This document shows, in pieces, positions 1 to 6,128 of a stretch of 8,562 bases of DNA. Both the position numbers and the translations under genes were made by a program. Position 1 is the first letter of the stretch. The number at the start of each line of letters is the position of its first letter. This stretch comes from CAZWDO01 sp964632485 [NCBI: uncultured bacterium] (GTDB taxonomy: Bacteria; JAGOEH01). The notes beneath the pieces are model-generated. The model saw only the letters and a list, made by a program, of their open reading frames with translations, was not told the origin of the DNA and searched no databases. The stretch spans positions 2,996 to 11,557 of the forward strand of contig CAZWDO010000012.1 in the NCBI GenBank assembly GCA_964632485.1, read 5' to 3'.

Positions 1-150
1 GTTCACAATGGCAATAAGTTCATTCCGGTATTTGTAACTGAAAATATGGTCGGCCATCGCTTGGGTGAATTTGCGCCAACCCGCACATTTCGCGGTCATG
101 GTGGCAAATTGGCTGAGCGTTTAGGCAAGGGCCGGGTTATAGGAAGATAA
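1..150 (+). CDS. rpsS: 30S ribosomal protein S19 (uS19), C-terminal part
   Basis: The window opens inside this gene. The visible 49 codons are in frame from base 1 and end at TAA. They encode the C-terminal half of uS19, which is usually about 90 residues, so the start lies upstream. The stretch [18 protein letters not shown] is the conserved signature of the family. S19 sits in the head of the small subunit next to S13 and contacts 16S rRNA near the A-site finger. The following gene, rplV, is the usual neighbour in the S10 operon, 12 nt downstream. The gene is cut by the window edge, not visibly broken. Confidence 0.97.
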   Translation, partial: VHNGNKFIPVFVTENMVGHRLGEFAPTRTFRGHGGKLAERLGKGRVIGR

Positions 151-155
151 GAGGA
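151..155 (+). promoter_or_regulatory. Shine-Dalgarno site that sets the rplV start
   Basis: GAGGA lies directly after the rpsS stop. An in-frame ATG at 157 is only one base away, too close for normal initiation. The in-frame ATG at 163 has a 7-nt spacer, so 163 is taken as the start. The choice is inferred from spacing alone. Confidence 0.7.
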
Positions 156-162
156 AATGACC

Positions 163-537
163 ATGGAAAAAAAGAACGAACCGATACAAGCTCATGCTGT
201 TGCCCGCTATTTGCGGACATCGCCCTATAAAGCCCGCCAGGTAGCAGACCTAGTTCGTGGGAAAAATGTCGTCCAGGCTCTGGCGATTTTAAACCACACC
301 AATCGTAAGGCCGCCGGGTTTATCCACAAAGCCTTGCAATCTGCCGTCGCTAATATTAGTAACATTCCGAATGTTAACACCCGCAATACGAATGATTGGA
401 TTGTCTATCGGATCATGGTGGATGAAGGTCCGACCATGAAGAGAGTCAGTCCCCGTTCAATGGGTCGCGCATTTCGCATTCGGAAACGGACCAGCCATAT
501 AACCGTCGTTGTAGCTGAACCTTCAAACAAGGAGTAA
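163..537 (+). CDS. rplV: 50S ribosomal protein L22 (uL22)
   Basis: L22 binds 23S rRNA early in large-subunit assembly and its long beta-hairpin lines the nascent-peptide exit tunnel. The 124-residue product starting at ATG 163 has the expected N-terminal half (ARYLRTSPYKARQVADLVRGK, residues 14-34) and the C-terminal hairpin plus end motif (DEGPTMKRVSPRSMGRA at about 87-103, then IRKRTSHITVVV at 106-117). Length is slightly above the common 110-120, through a few extra residues around 65-80. An earlier in-frame ATG at 157 would add two residues but sits too close to the SD. The hairpin tip is a known site of macrolide resistance changes; nothing abnormal is evident here. Confidence 0.97.
   Translation: MEKKNEPIQAHAVARYLRTSPYKARQVADLVRGKNVVQALAILNHTNRKAAGFIHKALQSAVANISNIPNVNTRNTNDWIVYRIMVDEGPTMKRVSPRSMGRAFRIRKRTSHITVVVAEPSNKE
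529..534 (+). promoter_or_regulatory. Shine-Dalgarno site of rpsC, inside the rplV end
   Basis: AAGGAG is formed by the last two sense codons of rplV (Lys-Glu) directly before its TAA. Spacing to the rpsC TTG at 542 is 7 nt, and there is no in-frame ATG nearby, so this site confirms the non-ATG start. Confidence 0.85.
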
Positions 538-541
538 TCGA

Positions 542-1225
542 TTGGGACAGAAGACGAACCCCATCGGTTTGCGCTTAGGCATTACCAGGACCTGGGAGTC
601 CCGATGGTTTTTATCGAAATCCATGAAGGATTCATTGGTAGAGGATCGAAAAATACGTAATTATATCAAAAATCGCGTATTGAATGCCTCGATTTCACGC
701 ATTGAAATCGAAAAATCGCCGAACCGGATTTCATTGACGATTTTTACAGCCCGACCGGGAGTAATCATCGGTAAAAAAGGCAAGGAAGTGGATAAACTAC
801 GTGATGAGCTGCATCATGTATTTAATAAGGAAATCGTCATTAACATTTCCGAAATTGACAAACCGGAGATCGATGCCATGCTGGTTGCGGATAACATGGC
901 GCGTCAGATTGAGCAGCGCGTAAATTTTCGCCGCGCCATGAAACGGGCGATTCAGCAAGCGATGATGTCCGGAGCCGATGGAATTAAAATTTCCTGCGGC
1001 GGACGTTTGGCCGGAGCAGAAATCGCCCGGACCGAACACTATCATCAAGGCCGGGTTCCCCTGCAGACTTTGCGGGCGAATATCGATTATGCCCGGGCGA
1101 CTGCCATTACTACCTATGGTTGTATTGGGATCAAGGTTTGGATATGTAAAGGTGAAGTATTAAATCGCCGAGAATTGACCGAATACGGTCGTAAAAACGA
1201 ACAACATTCGGGCGGAGGAAAGTAA
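542..1225 (+). CDS. rpsC: 30S ribosomal protein S3 (uS3), TTG start
   Basis: S3 forms part of the mRNA entry channel in the 30S head and contributes to helicase activity there. The 227-residue product begins with MGQKTNPIGLRLGI, the family N-terminus, exactly at a TTG codon. AAGGAG at 529-534 sits 7 nt upstream, which supports TTG as the real start. A type II KH domain is visible with its GXXG loop as GKKG at residues 77-80. The C-terminal S3 domain carries SGRLAGAEIARTE-like sequence (here CGGRLAGAEIARTE) and GRVPLQTLRANIDYA. The tail ends in GGGK, and the bases coding it contain the SD of rplP. Gap from rplV is 4 nt. Confidence 0.98.
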   Translation: MGQKTNPIGLRLGITRTWESRWFLSKSMKDSLVEDRKIRNYIKNRVLNASISRIEIEKSPNRISLTIFTARPGVIIGKKGKEVDKLRDELHHVFNKEIVINISEIDKPEIDAMLVADNMARQIEQRVNFRRAMKRAIQQAMMSGADGIKISCGGRLAGAEIARTEHYHQGRVPLQTLRANIDYARATAITTYGCIGIKVWICKGEVLNRRELTEYGRKNEQHSGGGK

Positions 1226-1228
1226 ACT

Positions 1229-1639
1229 ATGTTAATGCCAAAACGAGTGAAATATCGTAAACAGCAGCGAGGACGCATGACAGGACTCGCTTGGCGCGGG
1301 AGCCAGATGAGTTTTGGCGAATTTGGAATCAAAGCGCTTGAATGCGGATGGATTACCAATCGTCAAATTGAAGCGGCCCGTGTCTCGATTATGCGTCATG
1401 TTAAGCGTGGAGGAAAACTATGGATTCGCATTTTTCCGGACAAGCCCTATACGAAAAAACCAGCGGAAACCCGCATGGGTAAAGGTAAAGGAGCTCCTGA
1501 AGGATGGGTTGCTGTCGTTCGTCCCGGACGCATGATGTTTGAAATCGAAGGAGTCACGGAAGATGTGGCGCGCGAAGCCCTCCGTCTGGCCTCGCATAAG
1601 CTACCGATTAAAACCAAATTTGTAACCCGTATCAGTTGA
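1229..1639 (+). CDS. rplP: 50S ribosomal protein L16 (uL16)
   Basis: L16 organises the A-site/peptidyl-transferase region of the large subunit and helps position tRNA. The 136-residue product is of standard length. Conserved blocks are [16 protein letters not shown] at the N-terminus, [15 protein letters not shown] (29-43), [14 protein letters not shown] (60-73), the [15 protein letters not shown] segment (79-93) and the KLPIKTKFV end. Arg82 in this segment corresponds to the arginine hydroxylated by YcfD in E. coli; whether it is modified here cannot be told. The ATG at 1229 lies 10 nt after GGAGG at 1214-1218, which is within the rpsC coding region. The ATG at 1235 fits the SD less well. 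Confidence 0.98.
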   Translation: MLMPKRVKYRKQQRGRMTGLAWRGSQMSFGEFGIKALECGWITNRQIEAARVSIMRHVKRGGKLWIRIFPDKPYTKKPAETRMGKGKGAPEGWVAVVRPGRMMFEIEGVTEDVAREALRLASHKLPIKTKFVTRIS

Positions 1640-1643
1640 GGTG
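1638..1643 (+). promoter_or_regulatory. Shine-Dalgarno site that sets the rpmC start
   Basis: GAGGTG begins inside the rplP TGA stop. It lies 6 nt before ATG 1650, so that codon is the start. The in-frame GTG at 1641 is itself part of the SD and is rejected as a start. Confidence 0.8.
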
Positions 1644-1649
1644 GTTGCG

Positions 1650-1847
1650 ATGAAAGTGCACGAATTAAGAGCAATGAGTGAAATGGAATTAAGCAACCAT
1701 TTGGAAGACCTGAAAGAAGTGTTGTTTAATTTGCGTTTTCAACATGCGACACGACAAGATCCCAGCCCTATCCGTTTACGATTGCTGCGCCGGCAAATTT
1801 CGCAAGTCTTGACGATTATAACGGAAAAGCAAAAAAAGATTGGATAG
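1650..1847 (+). CDS. rpmC: 50S ribosomal protein L29 (uL29)
   Basis: L29 is a small two-helix protein next to the exit tunnel that contributes to the docking area for signal recognition particle and trigger factor. The 65-residue product matches the family in length and layout: [13 protein letters not shown], a first helix with [17 protein letters not shown] (18-34), then a second basic helix. The usual IARIxT motif of the second helix reads ISQVLT here (50-55), a modest departure. The ATG at 1650 was chosen because GAGGTG is 6 nt upstream. The gene sits 10 nt after rplP and ends with TAG, whose last two bases start the SD of rpsQ. Confidence 0.95.
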   Translation: MKVHELRAMSEMELSNHLEDLKEVLFNLRFQHATRQDPSPIRLRLLRRQISQVLTIITEKQKKIG

Positions 1848-1850
1848 GAG
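1846..1850 (+). promoter_or_regulatory. Shine-Dalgarno site that sets the rpsQ start
   Basis: AGGAG overlaps the rpmC TAG stop and lies 7 nt before ATG 1858. The upstream in-frame TTG at 1840 precedes this SD and is not a credible start. Confidence 0.82.
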
Positions 1851-1857
1851 CTCAGAG

Positions 1858-2127
1858 ATGGAAACGAGAAATCGACGTAAAGTACGTGTCGGAACTGTTG
1901 TATCTGATAAAATGGATAAAACCGTCGTGGTGCGCGTCGAACGACAGTTCAAACATCCACTTTATGGTAAAGTGGTTAAAAAATCTACCAAATTTAAAGC
2001 CCATGATGAAAAAAATCAATGTCAGACTGGTGATTTAGTTAAAATTATGGAAACCCGCCCCTTAAGTCGCACCAAACGCTGGCGGGTAGTGGAAATTTTA
2101 ACGACCGTCAACCCCGATTTACAGTAA
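1858..2127 (+). CDS. rpsQ: 30S ribosomal protein S17 (uS17)
   Basis: S17 is an early-binding small-subunit protein that folds as an OB barrel on 16S rRNA helices 7 and 11. Starting at ATG 1858 it is 89 residues, the normal size. Visible family features are [19 protein letters not shown] (8-26), the [19 protein letters not shown] region (33-51) and the signature [18 protein letters not shown] (58-75). It is the last gene of the classical S10 operon in E. coli. Here rplN follows after only 11 nt with no visible terminator, so the S10 and spc groups appear joined. Confidence 0.97.
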   Translation: METRNRRKVRVGTVVSDKMDKTVVVRVERQFKHPLYGKVVKKSTKFKAHDEKNQCQTGDLVKIMETRPLSRTKRWRVVEILTTVNPDLQ

Positions 2128-2138
2128 GGTGAAGCGTT

Positions 2139-2507
2139 ATGATTCAGAAATTTACCAGGCTAAAAGTAGCTGATAATTCCGGAGCCAGAGAAGTGATGTG
2201 TATCAATATTTTAGGTGGCACGCGACACCGCTATGCCTCGATTGGTGATATCATTGTGGTTTCGGTAAAAGATGCGATTCCGACGGCAACCGTTCCCCGT
2301 AAAAAAGTGGTTAAAGCGGTGATCGTCAGAACTAAACGGGAGGTGCGGCGTGTGGACGGCACCTATATTCGGTTCGATGATAATGCGGTTGTCCTCCTGA
2401 ATAACAATTTGGAGCCGATTGGAACCCGTATTTTCGGCCCCGTGGCTCGTGAATTGCGCGCCCGAAATTTCATGAAAATCATATCCCTGGCTCCTGAAGT
2501 GATTTAA
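2139..2507 (+). CDS. rplN: 50S ribosomal protein L14 (uL14)
   Basis: L14 forms intersubunit bridges with the small subunit and is the target of the silencing factor RsfS in many bacteria. The 122-residue product is the exact usual length. It opens with [21 protein letters not shown], the family N-terminus, and contains [13 protein letters not shown] (59-71), [16 protein letters not shown] (73-88) and [13 protein letters not shown] (95-107). AAGGTG at 2126-2131 is 7 nt before the ATG and overlaps the rpsQ stop. In the E. coli layout this would be the first gene of the spc operon with its own promoter; the 11-nt gap excludes a separate intergenic promoter here. Confidence 0.98.
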   Translation: MIQKFTRLKVADNSGAREVMCINILGGTRHRYASIGDIIVVSVKDAIPTATVPRKKVVKAVIVRTKREVRRVDGTYIRFDDNAVVLLNNNLEPIGTRIFGPVARELRARNFMKIISLAPEVI

Positions 2508-2511
2508 GGAG
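2506..2511 (+). promoter_or_regulatory. Shine-Dalgarno site that sets the rplX start
   Basis: AAGGAG overlaps the rplN TAA stop. An in-frame ATG at 2512 touches it with no spacer, while ATG 2518 has a 6-nt spacer and is taken as the start. Confidence 0.78.
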
Positions 2512-2517
2512 ATGAAT

Positions 2518-2850
2518 ATGAAACTCAATATTGCTAAAAATGATACCGTAGTCGTCGTTTCCGGCAAGTATGCCGGTGTTAAGGGACGCGTTTTAAAGGT
2601 TTATCCCAAAGTGGGACGAATCATCGTTGAAGGTGTTAATTTTGTCAAACGCCATTTAAAACCCGGTCAAAAAGGGATGCAAGCCGGCGGGATTGTGGAA
2701 CGCGAAGCGCCCATTCATGCCGCAAAAGTGATGCTTTATTGCGGCCATTGCGACCGGCCTGTTCGAATCAACCACAAGCAGCTCGAGGATGGCAAACATG
2801 TCCGCATTTGTAATAAATGCCAGGAAATGCTAACCTCAAATGCCAAATGA
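2518..2850 (+). CDS. rplX: 50S ribosomal protein L24 (uL24) with four-cysteine ribbon
   Basis: L24 is one of the two initiators of 50S assembly and binds the 5' region of 23S rRNA near the tunnel exit. The 110-residue product has the KOW motif near the N-terminus (DTVVVVSGKYAGVKGRVLKV, 9-28) and EGVNFVKRHLKP (38-49). The C-terminal part carries Cys75-x2-Cys78 and Cys98-x2-Cys101, a spacing consistent with a zinc ribbon. Such cysteine pairs occur in L24 of a number of bacterial groups and are absent from E. coli; metal binding is inferred. Start ATG 2518 is favoured over 2512 on SD spacing. The stop is TGA. Confidence 0.97.
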   Translation: MKLNIAKNDTVVVVSGKYAGVKGRVLKVYPKVGRIIVEGVNFVKRHLKPGQKGMQAGGIVEREAPIHAAKVMLYCGHCDRPVRINHKQLEDGKHVRICNKCQEMLTSNAK

Positions 2851-2863
2851 ATAGGAACCGTGT

Positions 2864-3406
2864 ATGGAAAGACTAAAAGATATATATGCGAGAGATATCC
2901 GGGCCAATTTGCAGAAAGAGTACAATTACAAGTCTGTGATGCAAATTCCCCGCTTAGAGAAGATTGTTCTCAATATGGGCGTGGGTGAGGCGAGCCAAAA
3001 CATTAAACTGTTGGATAATGCCCTGGCGGAAATGAAACTGATCGCCGGGCAAAAACCGGTGATGCGCCGCGCGAAAAAATCCATATCCAATTTTAAACTA
3101 CGTAAAAACATGCCCATTGGATGCAGTGTAACCATTCGAAGAGAACGCATGTTTGAATTCCTCGAACGCTTCATCAATATCGCCATACCCCGTGTCCGCG
3201 ATTTCCGCGGTTTCCCTCAAAAAGGGTTTGATGGTCGGGGTAATTATTCTCTCGGTATTCGGGAACAGATCATTTTCCCTGAAATCGATTATGATAAGGT
3301 GGAACAGATACGGGGAATGAATATTACTTTTGTTACGTCGGCCAAAAGCGATGCCGAGGCCTTTAGTTTGTTAAAGAACCTGGGATTCCCATTCCGTACG
3401 AAATAG
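2864..3406 (+). CDS. rplE: 50S ribosomal protein L5 (uL5)
   Basis: L5 binds 5S rRNA together with L18 and reaches the P-site tRNA from the central protuberance. The 180-residue product is of usual length. Diagnostic stretches are [15 protein letters not shown] (29-43), [19 protein letters not shown] (82-100), PRVRDFRGF (109-117), [20 protein letters not shown] (122-141) and the LGFPFR end. AGGAA at 2853-2857 lies 6 nt before the ATG. In E. coli the start region of this gene holds the S8 binding site that represses the spc operon; I could not recognise an equivalent structure by eye. The stop TAG is fused to the next SD. Confidence 0.98.
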   Translation: MERLKDIYARDIRANLQKEYNYKSVMQIPRLEKIVLNMGVGEASQNIKLLDNALAEMKLIAGQKPVMRRAKKSISNFKLRKNMPIGCSVTIRRERMFEFLERFINIAIPRVRDFRGFPQKGFDGRGNYSLGIREQIIFPEIDYDKVEQIRGMNITFVTSAKSDAEAFSLLKNLGFPFRTK

Positions 3407-3410
3407 GAGG
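3405..3410 (+). promoter_or_regulatory. Shine-Dalgarno site of rpsN, next to a decoy ATG
   Basis: AGGAGG overlaps the rplE TAG stop and lies 5 nt before TTG 3416. An ATG at 3411 directly follows it but is out of frame and opens only a 7-codon reading frame ending at 3434. Confidence 0.82.
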
Positions 3411-3415
3411 ATGCT

Positions 3416-3601
3416 TTGGCTAAGAAATCGTTGATTTATAAAGCAATGCGTAAACCCAAATTCAGTACACGCAAATACAACCGGTGTACCATGTGTGGGC
3501 GTCCCCGCGCCTATTACCGCCGGTTTGGTGTTTGCCGTATCTGTTTTCGTGATTTGGCCTTGAATGGAAAAATTCCGGGTGTAACCAAAGCCAGCTGGTA
3601 A
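3416..3601 (+). CDS. rpsN: 30S ribosomal protein S14 (uS14), zinc-binding type, TTG start
   Basis: S14 stabilises the 30S head and is needed late in small-subunit assembly. This is the short zinc form: 61 residues with Cys24-x2-Cys27 (CTMC) and Cys40-x2-Cys43 (CRIC), instead of the roughly 100-residue zinc-free form of E. coli. The sequence from [15 protein letters not shown] to PGVTKASW matches the family end to end. MAKKS starts exactly at TTG 3416 with AGGAGG 5 nt upstream, so the TTG start is well supported. A nearer ATG at 3411 is in another frame. Many bacteria keep a second, zinc-free S14 copy elsewhere for zinc shortage; that cannot be judged from this window. Confidence 0.97.
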   Translation: MAKKSLIYKAMRKPKFSTRKYNRCTMCGRPRAYYRRFGVCRICFRDLALNGKIPGVTKASW

Positions 3602-3612
3602 GGAGAAATGCT

Positions 3613-4011
3613 ATGAGTATGACTGACCCCATTGCCGATATGCTGACGCGCATTCGGAATGCTTTCGGGGCTCACCATAAAAAAGTTGAAGTCCCCGCTT
3701 CAAAATTAAAGCGTAATATTGTCGATTTGTTGTATCGAGAAGGATTTATTGCCGGTTATAAATATATTCCCGATCAGAAACAGGGGATGCTCGAAATATT
3801 TATCAAATATTCCAATGATGGCATGTGCGTTATCAGCGGCTTGAAACGAGTATCCACTCCGGGTTTGAAGATTTATCGCGAAACGGATCGGTTGCCCCGC
3901 GTTTTGAGCGGCTTGGGCGTAGCGGTAATCTCTACTAATCGGGGATTAATGACGGATCACCAATGCCGCAGAGAAAATCTCGGTGGTGAAGTCCTCTTTT
4001 ATATTTGGTAA
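3613..4011 (+). CDS. rpsH: 30S ribosomal protein S8 (uS8)
   Basis: S8 binds the central domain of 16S rRNA early in assembly and in E. coli also represses its own operon. The 132-residue product has the usual N-terminus [15 protein letters not shown] (3-17), the middle [21 protein letters not shown] (82-102) and the S8 signature [10 protein letters not shown] (106-115), ending in [15 protein letters not shown] at 3600-3605 overlaps the rpsN stop and lies 7 nt before ATG 3613. An ATG at 3608 is out of frame and meets TGA after two codons. The last codons and stop belong to a possible hairpin that covers the rplF SD. Confidence 0.97.
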   Translation: MSMTDPIADMLTRIRNAFGAHHKKVEVPASKLKRNIVDLLYREGFIAGYKYIPDQKQGMLEIFIKYSNDGMCVISGLKRVSTPGLKIYRETDRLPRVLSGLGVAVISTNRGLMTDHQCRRENLGGEVLFYIW

Positions 4012-4018
4012 AAAGGAG
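3994..4018 (+). promoter_or_regulatory. possible hairpin covering the rplF Shine-Dalgarno
   Basis: CTCTTTT at 3994-4000 can pair with AAAGGAG at 4012-4018 (7 bp, one G-U) around an 11-base loop. The 3' arm is the rplF SD, and the loop contains the rpsH stop (4009-4011). Ribosomes finishing rpsH would open it, which would couple translation of the two genes. The stem is A/U-rich and weak, so this is tentative. Confidence 0.35.
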
Positions 4019-4024
4019 CGTACC

Positions 4025-4564
4025 ATGTCACGAATAGGAAAACTTCCCATCTCACTTCCCGAGGGAGCCCAGGTATCGGTTGAAAATGAACTGATTACAG
4101 TTAAAGGGAAACTTGGTACCTTAGAAATGAAAAAAATGCCGCAGGTGATGATCCGCCAGGAAGAGAAAACGATCGTTGTTGAACGCAACGATAACACCCA
4201 AAAGTCCCGAGCCGTTCACGGCTTGACCCGCGCGCTGCTCAATAATCTGATTGTCGGCGTCAGCGAAGGTTTTACCCGTGAATTGGAAATTACCGGTGTC
4301 GGATATAATGTGAAACTGTTTCAAAACAGTCTGATCATTACCGTCGGTTTTTCACATTCTATTTTTTTTAGAATGCCACAGGGTATCACCGCCGAAGTGC
4401 CCGATCCTACTCGAATTGTGATCAAAGGAATTGATAAACATTTAGTAGGTCAGGTATCGGCCAATATCCGCCGTATCCGTCCGCCTGAACCGTATAAAGG
4501 CAAGGGCATTCGTTTTAAAGGCGAAGTGATTCGTCGTAAAGCCGGTAAAACCGCTGGTAAATAA
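4025..4564 (+). CDS. rplF: 50S ribosomal protein L6 (uL6)
   Basis: L6 lies at the base of the L7/L12 stalk near the sarcin-ricin loop and the factor-binding site. Starting at ATG 4025 (6 nt after AAGGAG 4013-4018) the product is 179 residues, the usual size. MSRIGKLPISLPEG is the family N-terminus, GVGYNVKL (91-98) marks the second of two similar domains, and PPEPYKGKGIRFKGE (153-167) is the L6 signature, followed by the RRKAGKTAGK end. A longer in-frame opening upstream would overlap rpsH and lacks support. The segment SHSIFFRMPQGI (110-121) replaces the commoner SHPVEFxIPxGI and is coded by a T8 tract within an inverted repeat. Confidence 0.97.
   Translation: MSRIGKLPISLPEGAQVSVENELITVKGKLGTLEMKKMPQVMIRQEEKTIVVERNDNTQKSRAVHGLTRALLNNLIVGVSEGFTRELEITGVGYNVKLFQNSLIITVGFSHSIFFRMPQGITAEVPDPTRIVIKGIDKHLVGQVSANIRRIRPPEPYKGKGIRFKGEVIRRKAGKTAGK
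4355..4375 (+). repeat. perfect 7-bp inverted repeat with all-T loop inside rplF
   Basis: CATTCTA (4355-4361) is the exact reverse complement of TAGAATG (4369-4375), separated by seven T. The T run is eight long (4362-4369). It codes His111 to Met117 of L6 in frame. It lacks the G/C-rich stem of a normal intrinsic terminator and sits mid-gene, so a terminator call is not justified. Confidence 0.6.
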
Positions 4565-4583
4565 TCGTTTAACAGGAAAATGA

Positions 4584-4949
4584 ATGATGAGTCACACATA
4601 TTCGAAAAATAATATGCGAAAAAAACGGCATATTAGCATCCGTAAAAAAATTAACGGCACCCCGGAACGTCCCCGGTTGGTAGTCTTTCGTAGCTTGAAA
4701 TATATCTACGCCCAACTGGTGGATGATGTCAATCGTAAAACCCTGATGTCATTGGGCAGTTTAGCCCAGGACCTGCGCGACCAGAAAACGAACAAAACCG
4801 AAGCCAGCAAGACAGTCGGCAAATTGATCGCCGAGAAAGCGAAAGCGATGGGTATTCTGTCGGTTGTGTTTGATCGAAATGGATATGTATATCACGGTCG
4901 AGTGAAAGCGTTAGCCGATGGCGCGCGTGAGGGTGGATTGAATTTCTAA
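4584..4949 (+). CDS. rplR: 50S ribosomal protein L18 (uL18)
   Basis: L18 binds 5S rRNA and, with L5, attaches it to the large subunit. The 121-residue product has the basic N-terminal arm ([15 protein letters not shown], 12-26), [22 protein letters not shown] (28-49), a helix with [16 protein letters not shown] (76-91) and the end [28 protein letters not shown] typical of the family. AGGAA at 4574-4578 serves the start; the adjacent ATG codons at 4584 and 4587 both fit, so the first residue may be one or the other. The gap from rplF is 19 nt. The C-terminal codons for Arg-Glu-Gly contain the first copy of a 9-base repeat reused as the rpsE SD. Confidence 0.97.
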   Translation: MMSHTYSKNNMRKKRHISIRKKINGTPERPRLVVFRSLKYIYAQLVDDVNRKTLMSLGSLAQDLRDQKTNKTEASKTVGKLIAEKAKAMGILSVVFDRNGYVYHGRVKALADGAREGGLNF

Positions 4950-4966
4950 CTTATTAACGTGAGGGT
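4926..4966 (+). repeat. 9-base direct repeat, second copy holding the rpsE SD
   Basis: CGTGAGGGT occurs at 4926-4934 within the end of rplR and again at 4958-4966, where it supplies the rpsE SD (GAGGG at 4961-4965, 7 nt from the TTG). Copies start 32 bases apart. It may be chance, since the sequence is short and SD-like. Confidence 0.5.
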
Positions 4967-4972
4967 ATAAAA

Positions 4973-5479
4973 TTGGCTAAAGAGAAAAGAGCTGAAAGTC
5001 AAGATCAATTGATTGAAAAGGTGATCCACATTAGCCGTGTGGCCAAAGTAGTCAAAGGTGGACGCCGTTTTTCTTTTTCCGCATTGGTAGCGATTGGCGA
5101 TGGCAATGGCCGAGTGGGTCTGGGACTGGGAAAAGCCAATGAAGTCTCGGACGCAATACGTAAAGGACGCGAACAAGCCAGAGTGAACATGGTGCAAATC
5201 GCGATCCATCGGACAACGATTCCCCATGAAATACTGGGACATTGCGGGGCGGGCAAGGTTTTATTGAAGCCCGCTACCGAAGGTACGGGCGTTATCGCTG
5301 GCGGACCGGTCCGTTCGGTTTTGGAAGCGGCCGGAGTACACGATATTTTAACGAAATCACTGGGTTCTAACAATCCCCACAACATGGCCAAAGCGACCTG
5401 GATGGGACTGCAAAAACTGCGAACGGCCGGTGATATCAGCCGGACACGCAATCGTTCCACCCGGGAAATTTTGGGATAA
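4973..5479 (+). CDS. rpsE: 30S ribosomal protein S5 (uS5), TTG start
   Basis: S5 lies at the mRNA entry site of the small subunit and affects decoding accuracy. The 168-residue product has an N-terminal dsRNA-binding-type domain with [20 protein letters not shown] (23-42) and the signature [20 protein letters not shown] (42-61), then the C-terminal domain with [22 protein letters not shown] (100-121) and [13 protein letters not shown] (131-143). Translation starts at TTG 4973, where MAKEK begins, with GAGGG 7 nt upstream; no in-frame ATG fits. The 23-nt gap before it is the largest in the window. Length is close to the family norm. Confidence 0.97.
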   Translation: MAKEKRAESQDQLIEKVIHISRVAKVVKGGRRFSFSALVAIGDGNGRVGLGLGKANEVSDAIRKGREQARVNMVQIAIHRTTIPHEILGHCGAGKVLLKPATEGTGVIAGGPVRSVLEAAGVHDILTKSLGSNNPHNMAKATWMGLQKLRTAGDISRTRNRSTREILG

Positions 5480-5484
5480 GAGGT
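5480..5484 (+). promoter_or_regulatory. Shine-Dalgarno site that sets the rpmD start
   Basis: GAGGT follows directly after the rpsE TAA and lies 8 nt before ATG 5493. It rules out in-frame ATG codons further upstream inside rpsE. Confidence 0.78.
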
Positions 5485-5492
5485 ACGCCAAC

Positions 5493-5675
5493 ATGTCAAA
5501 ACTACGCATAACACAGATTCATAGCGCGATCCGTCGTCCCGGGAAACAGAAGAAAACGTTACAAGCCTTAGGATTGCGGAAACTCAATTACTATGTGGAA
5601 CATGAAGATACCCCGACGATTCGGGGAATGGTTCAAAAAATTTCCCACTTGTTGAAAGTGGAAAAATTCGATTAA
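5493..5675 (+). CDS. rpmD: 50S ribosomal protein L30 (uL30)
   Basis: L30 is a small protein on the back of the large subunit, absent from several bacterial lineages, so its presence is mildly informative. From ATG 5493 the product is 60 residues, normal for the family. It shows KLRITQIHSAIRRPGKQKKT (3-22), ALGLRKLN (25-32), EHEDTPTIRGMVQKISHLLKV (36-56). The in-frame reading frame extends upstream into rpsE, but the conserved N-terminus and the SD at 5480-5484 place the start at 5493. The gene stands in its usual slot between rpsE and rplO, 13 nt after rpsE. Confidence 0.96.
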   Translation: MSKLRITQIHSAIRRPGKQKKTLQALGLRKLNYYVEHEDTPTIRGMVQKISHLLKVEKFD

Positions 5676-5690
5676 GCGAGGAGATCAGTC

Positions 5691-6128
5691 ATGCTCGATC
5701 AATTAAAAAAATTTCGTGGGAGACGAACGAAAAAACGTCTCGGACGGGGCGATGGTTCCGGTTGGGGCCATACGGCCGGCAAAGGCCATAAAGGCGCAAA
5801 AGCCCGTTCCGGTTATAGCACACAAGCGCAATTCGAGGGTGGGCAGATGCCGATTTCCCGCCGATTTCCGAAACGAGGATTTACAAACATTTTTAAAACT
5901 ACGTTTCAGGTTGTCAATGTTGGAAATCTGGCAGATAAATACTCCGAGGGAGATGTTGTAGATTTCGAATCGCTTTTAGCTAATCGGTTGATCCGAAAAA
6001 CCAATTTGCCGGTAAAAATTTTGGGTAACGGCGAAATAACGACTAATCTGACAGTACGGGCACACGCCTTCAGTCAAAGCGCCATCCAGAAAATTACGCA
6101 GGCCGGCGGTCAAACTGAGGAGGTTTAA
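5691..6128 (+). CDS. rplO: 50S ribosomal protein L15 (uL15)
   Basis: L15 is a late-assembly large-subunit protein with a long basic N-terminal extension that threads into 23S rRNA. The 145-residue product has this arm (RTKKRLGRGDGSGWGHTAG, 12-30, then KGHKGAKARSGY, 31-42), the FEGGQMPISRRFPKRGF block (48-64) and the C-terminal signature RAHAFSQSAIQKITQAGG (123-140). The arm begins with only about nine residues before the basic patch, a little shorter than in E. coli. GAGGAG at 5678-5683 is 7 nt before the ATG. The final Glu-Glu-Val codons contain the strong SD of secY, so the two genes are tightly linked. Confidence 0.98.
   Translation: MLDQLKKFRGRRTKKRLGRGDGSGWGHTAGKGHKGAKARSGYSTQAQFEGGQMPISRRFPKRGFTNIFKTTFQVVNVGNLADKYSEGDVVDFESLLANRLIRKTNLPVKILGNGEITTNLTVRAHAFSQSAIQKITQAGGQTEEV
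6117..6123 (+). promoter_or_regulatory. strong Shine-Dalgarno site of secY inside rplO
   Basis: GAGGAGG is coded within the last sense codons of rplO and lies 5 nt before TTG 6129. Because the TTG touches the rplO stop codon, secY initiation is probably coupled to rplO termination. Confidence 0.85.

Noticed and set aside
2211-2567. 118-codon open frame on the - strand across rplN and rplX
   Set aside because: It spans two well-supported genes on the + strand and resembles no protein I recognise.
2820-2900. S8-binding autoregulatory structure at the rplE start, as in E. coli
   Set aside because: I could not find a convincing helix with the S8-site features by eye in this stretch.
4362-4369. 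Programmed frameshift at the T8 tract in rplF
   Set aside because: L6 is complete and conserved in the zero frame on both sides, so no shift is needed; an alternative product has no support.
4938-4973. Possible promoter before rpsE: TATAAAAT at 4966 with TTGAAT at 4938
   Set aside because: The spacer is about 22 nt, too long for a sigma-70 promoter, and the -10-like bases are part of the SD-to-start spacer of rpsE.
5005-5514. 169-codon open frame on the - strand opposite rpsE and the rpmD start
   Set aside because: It mirrors a conserved ribosomal protein gene, shows no recognisable family and arises from codon bias of the + strand.
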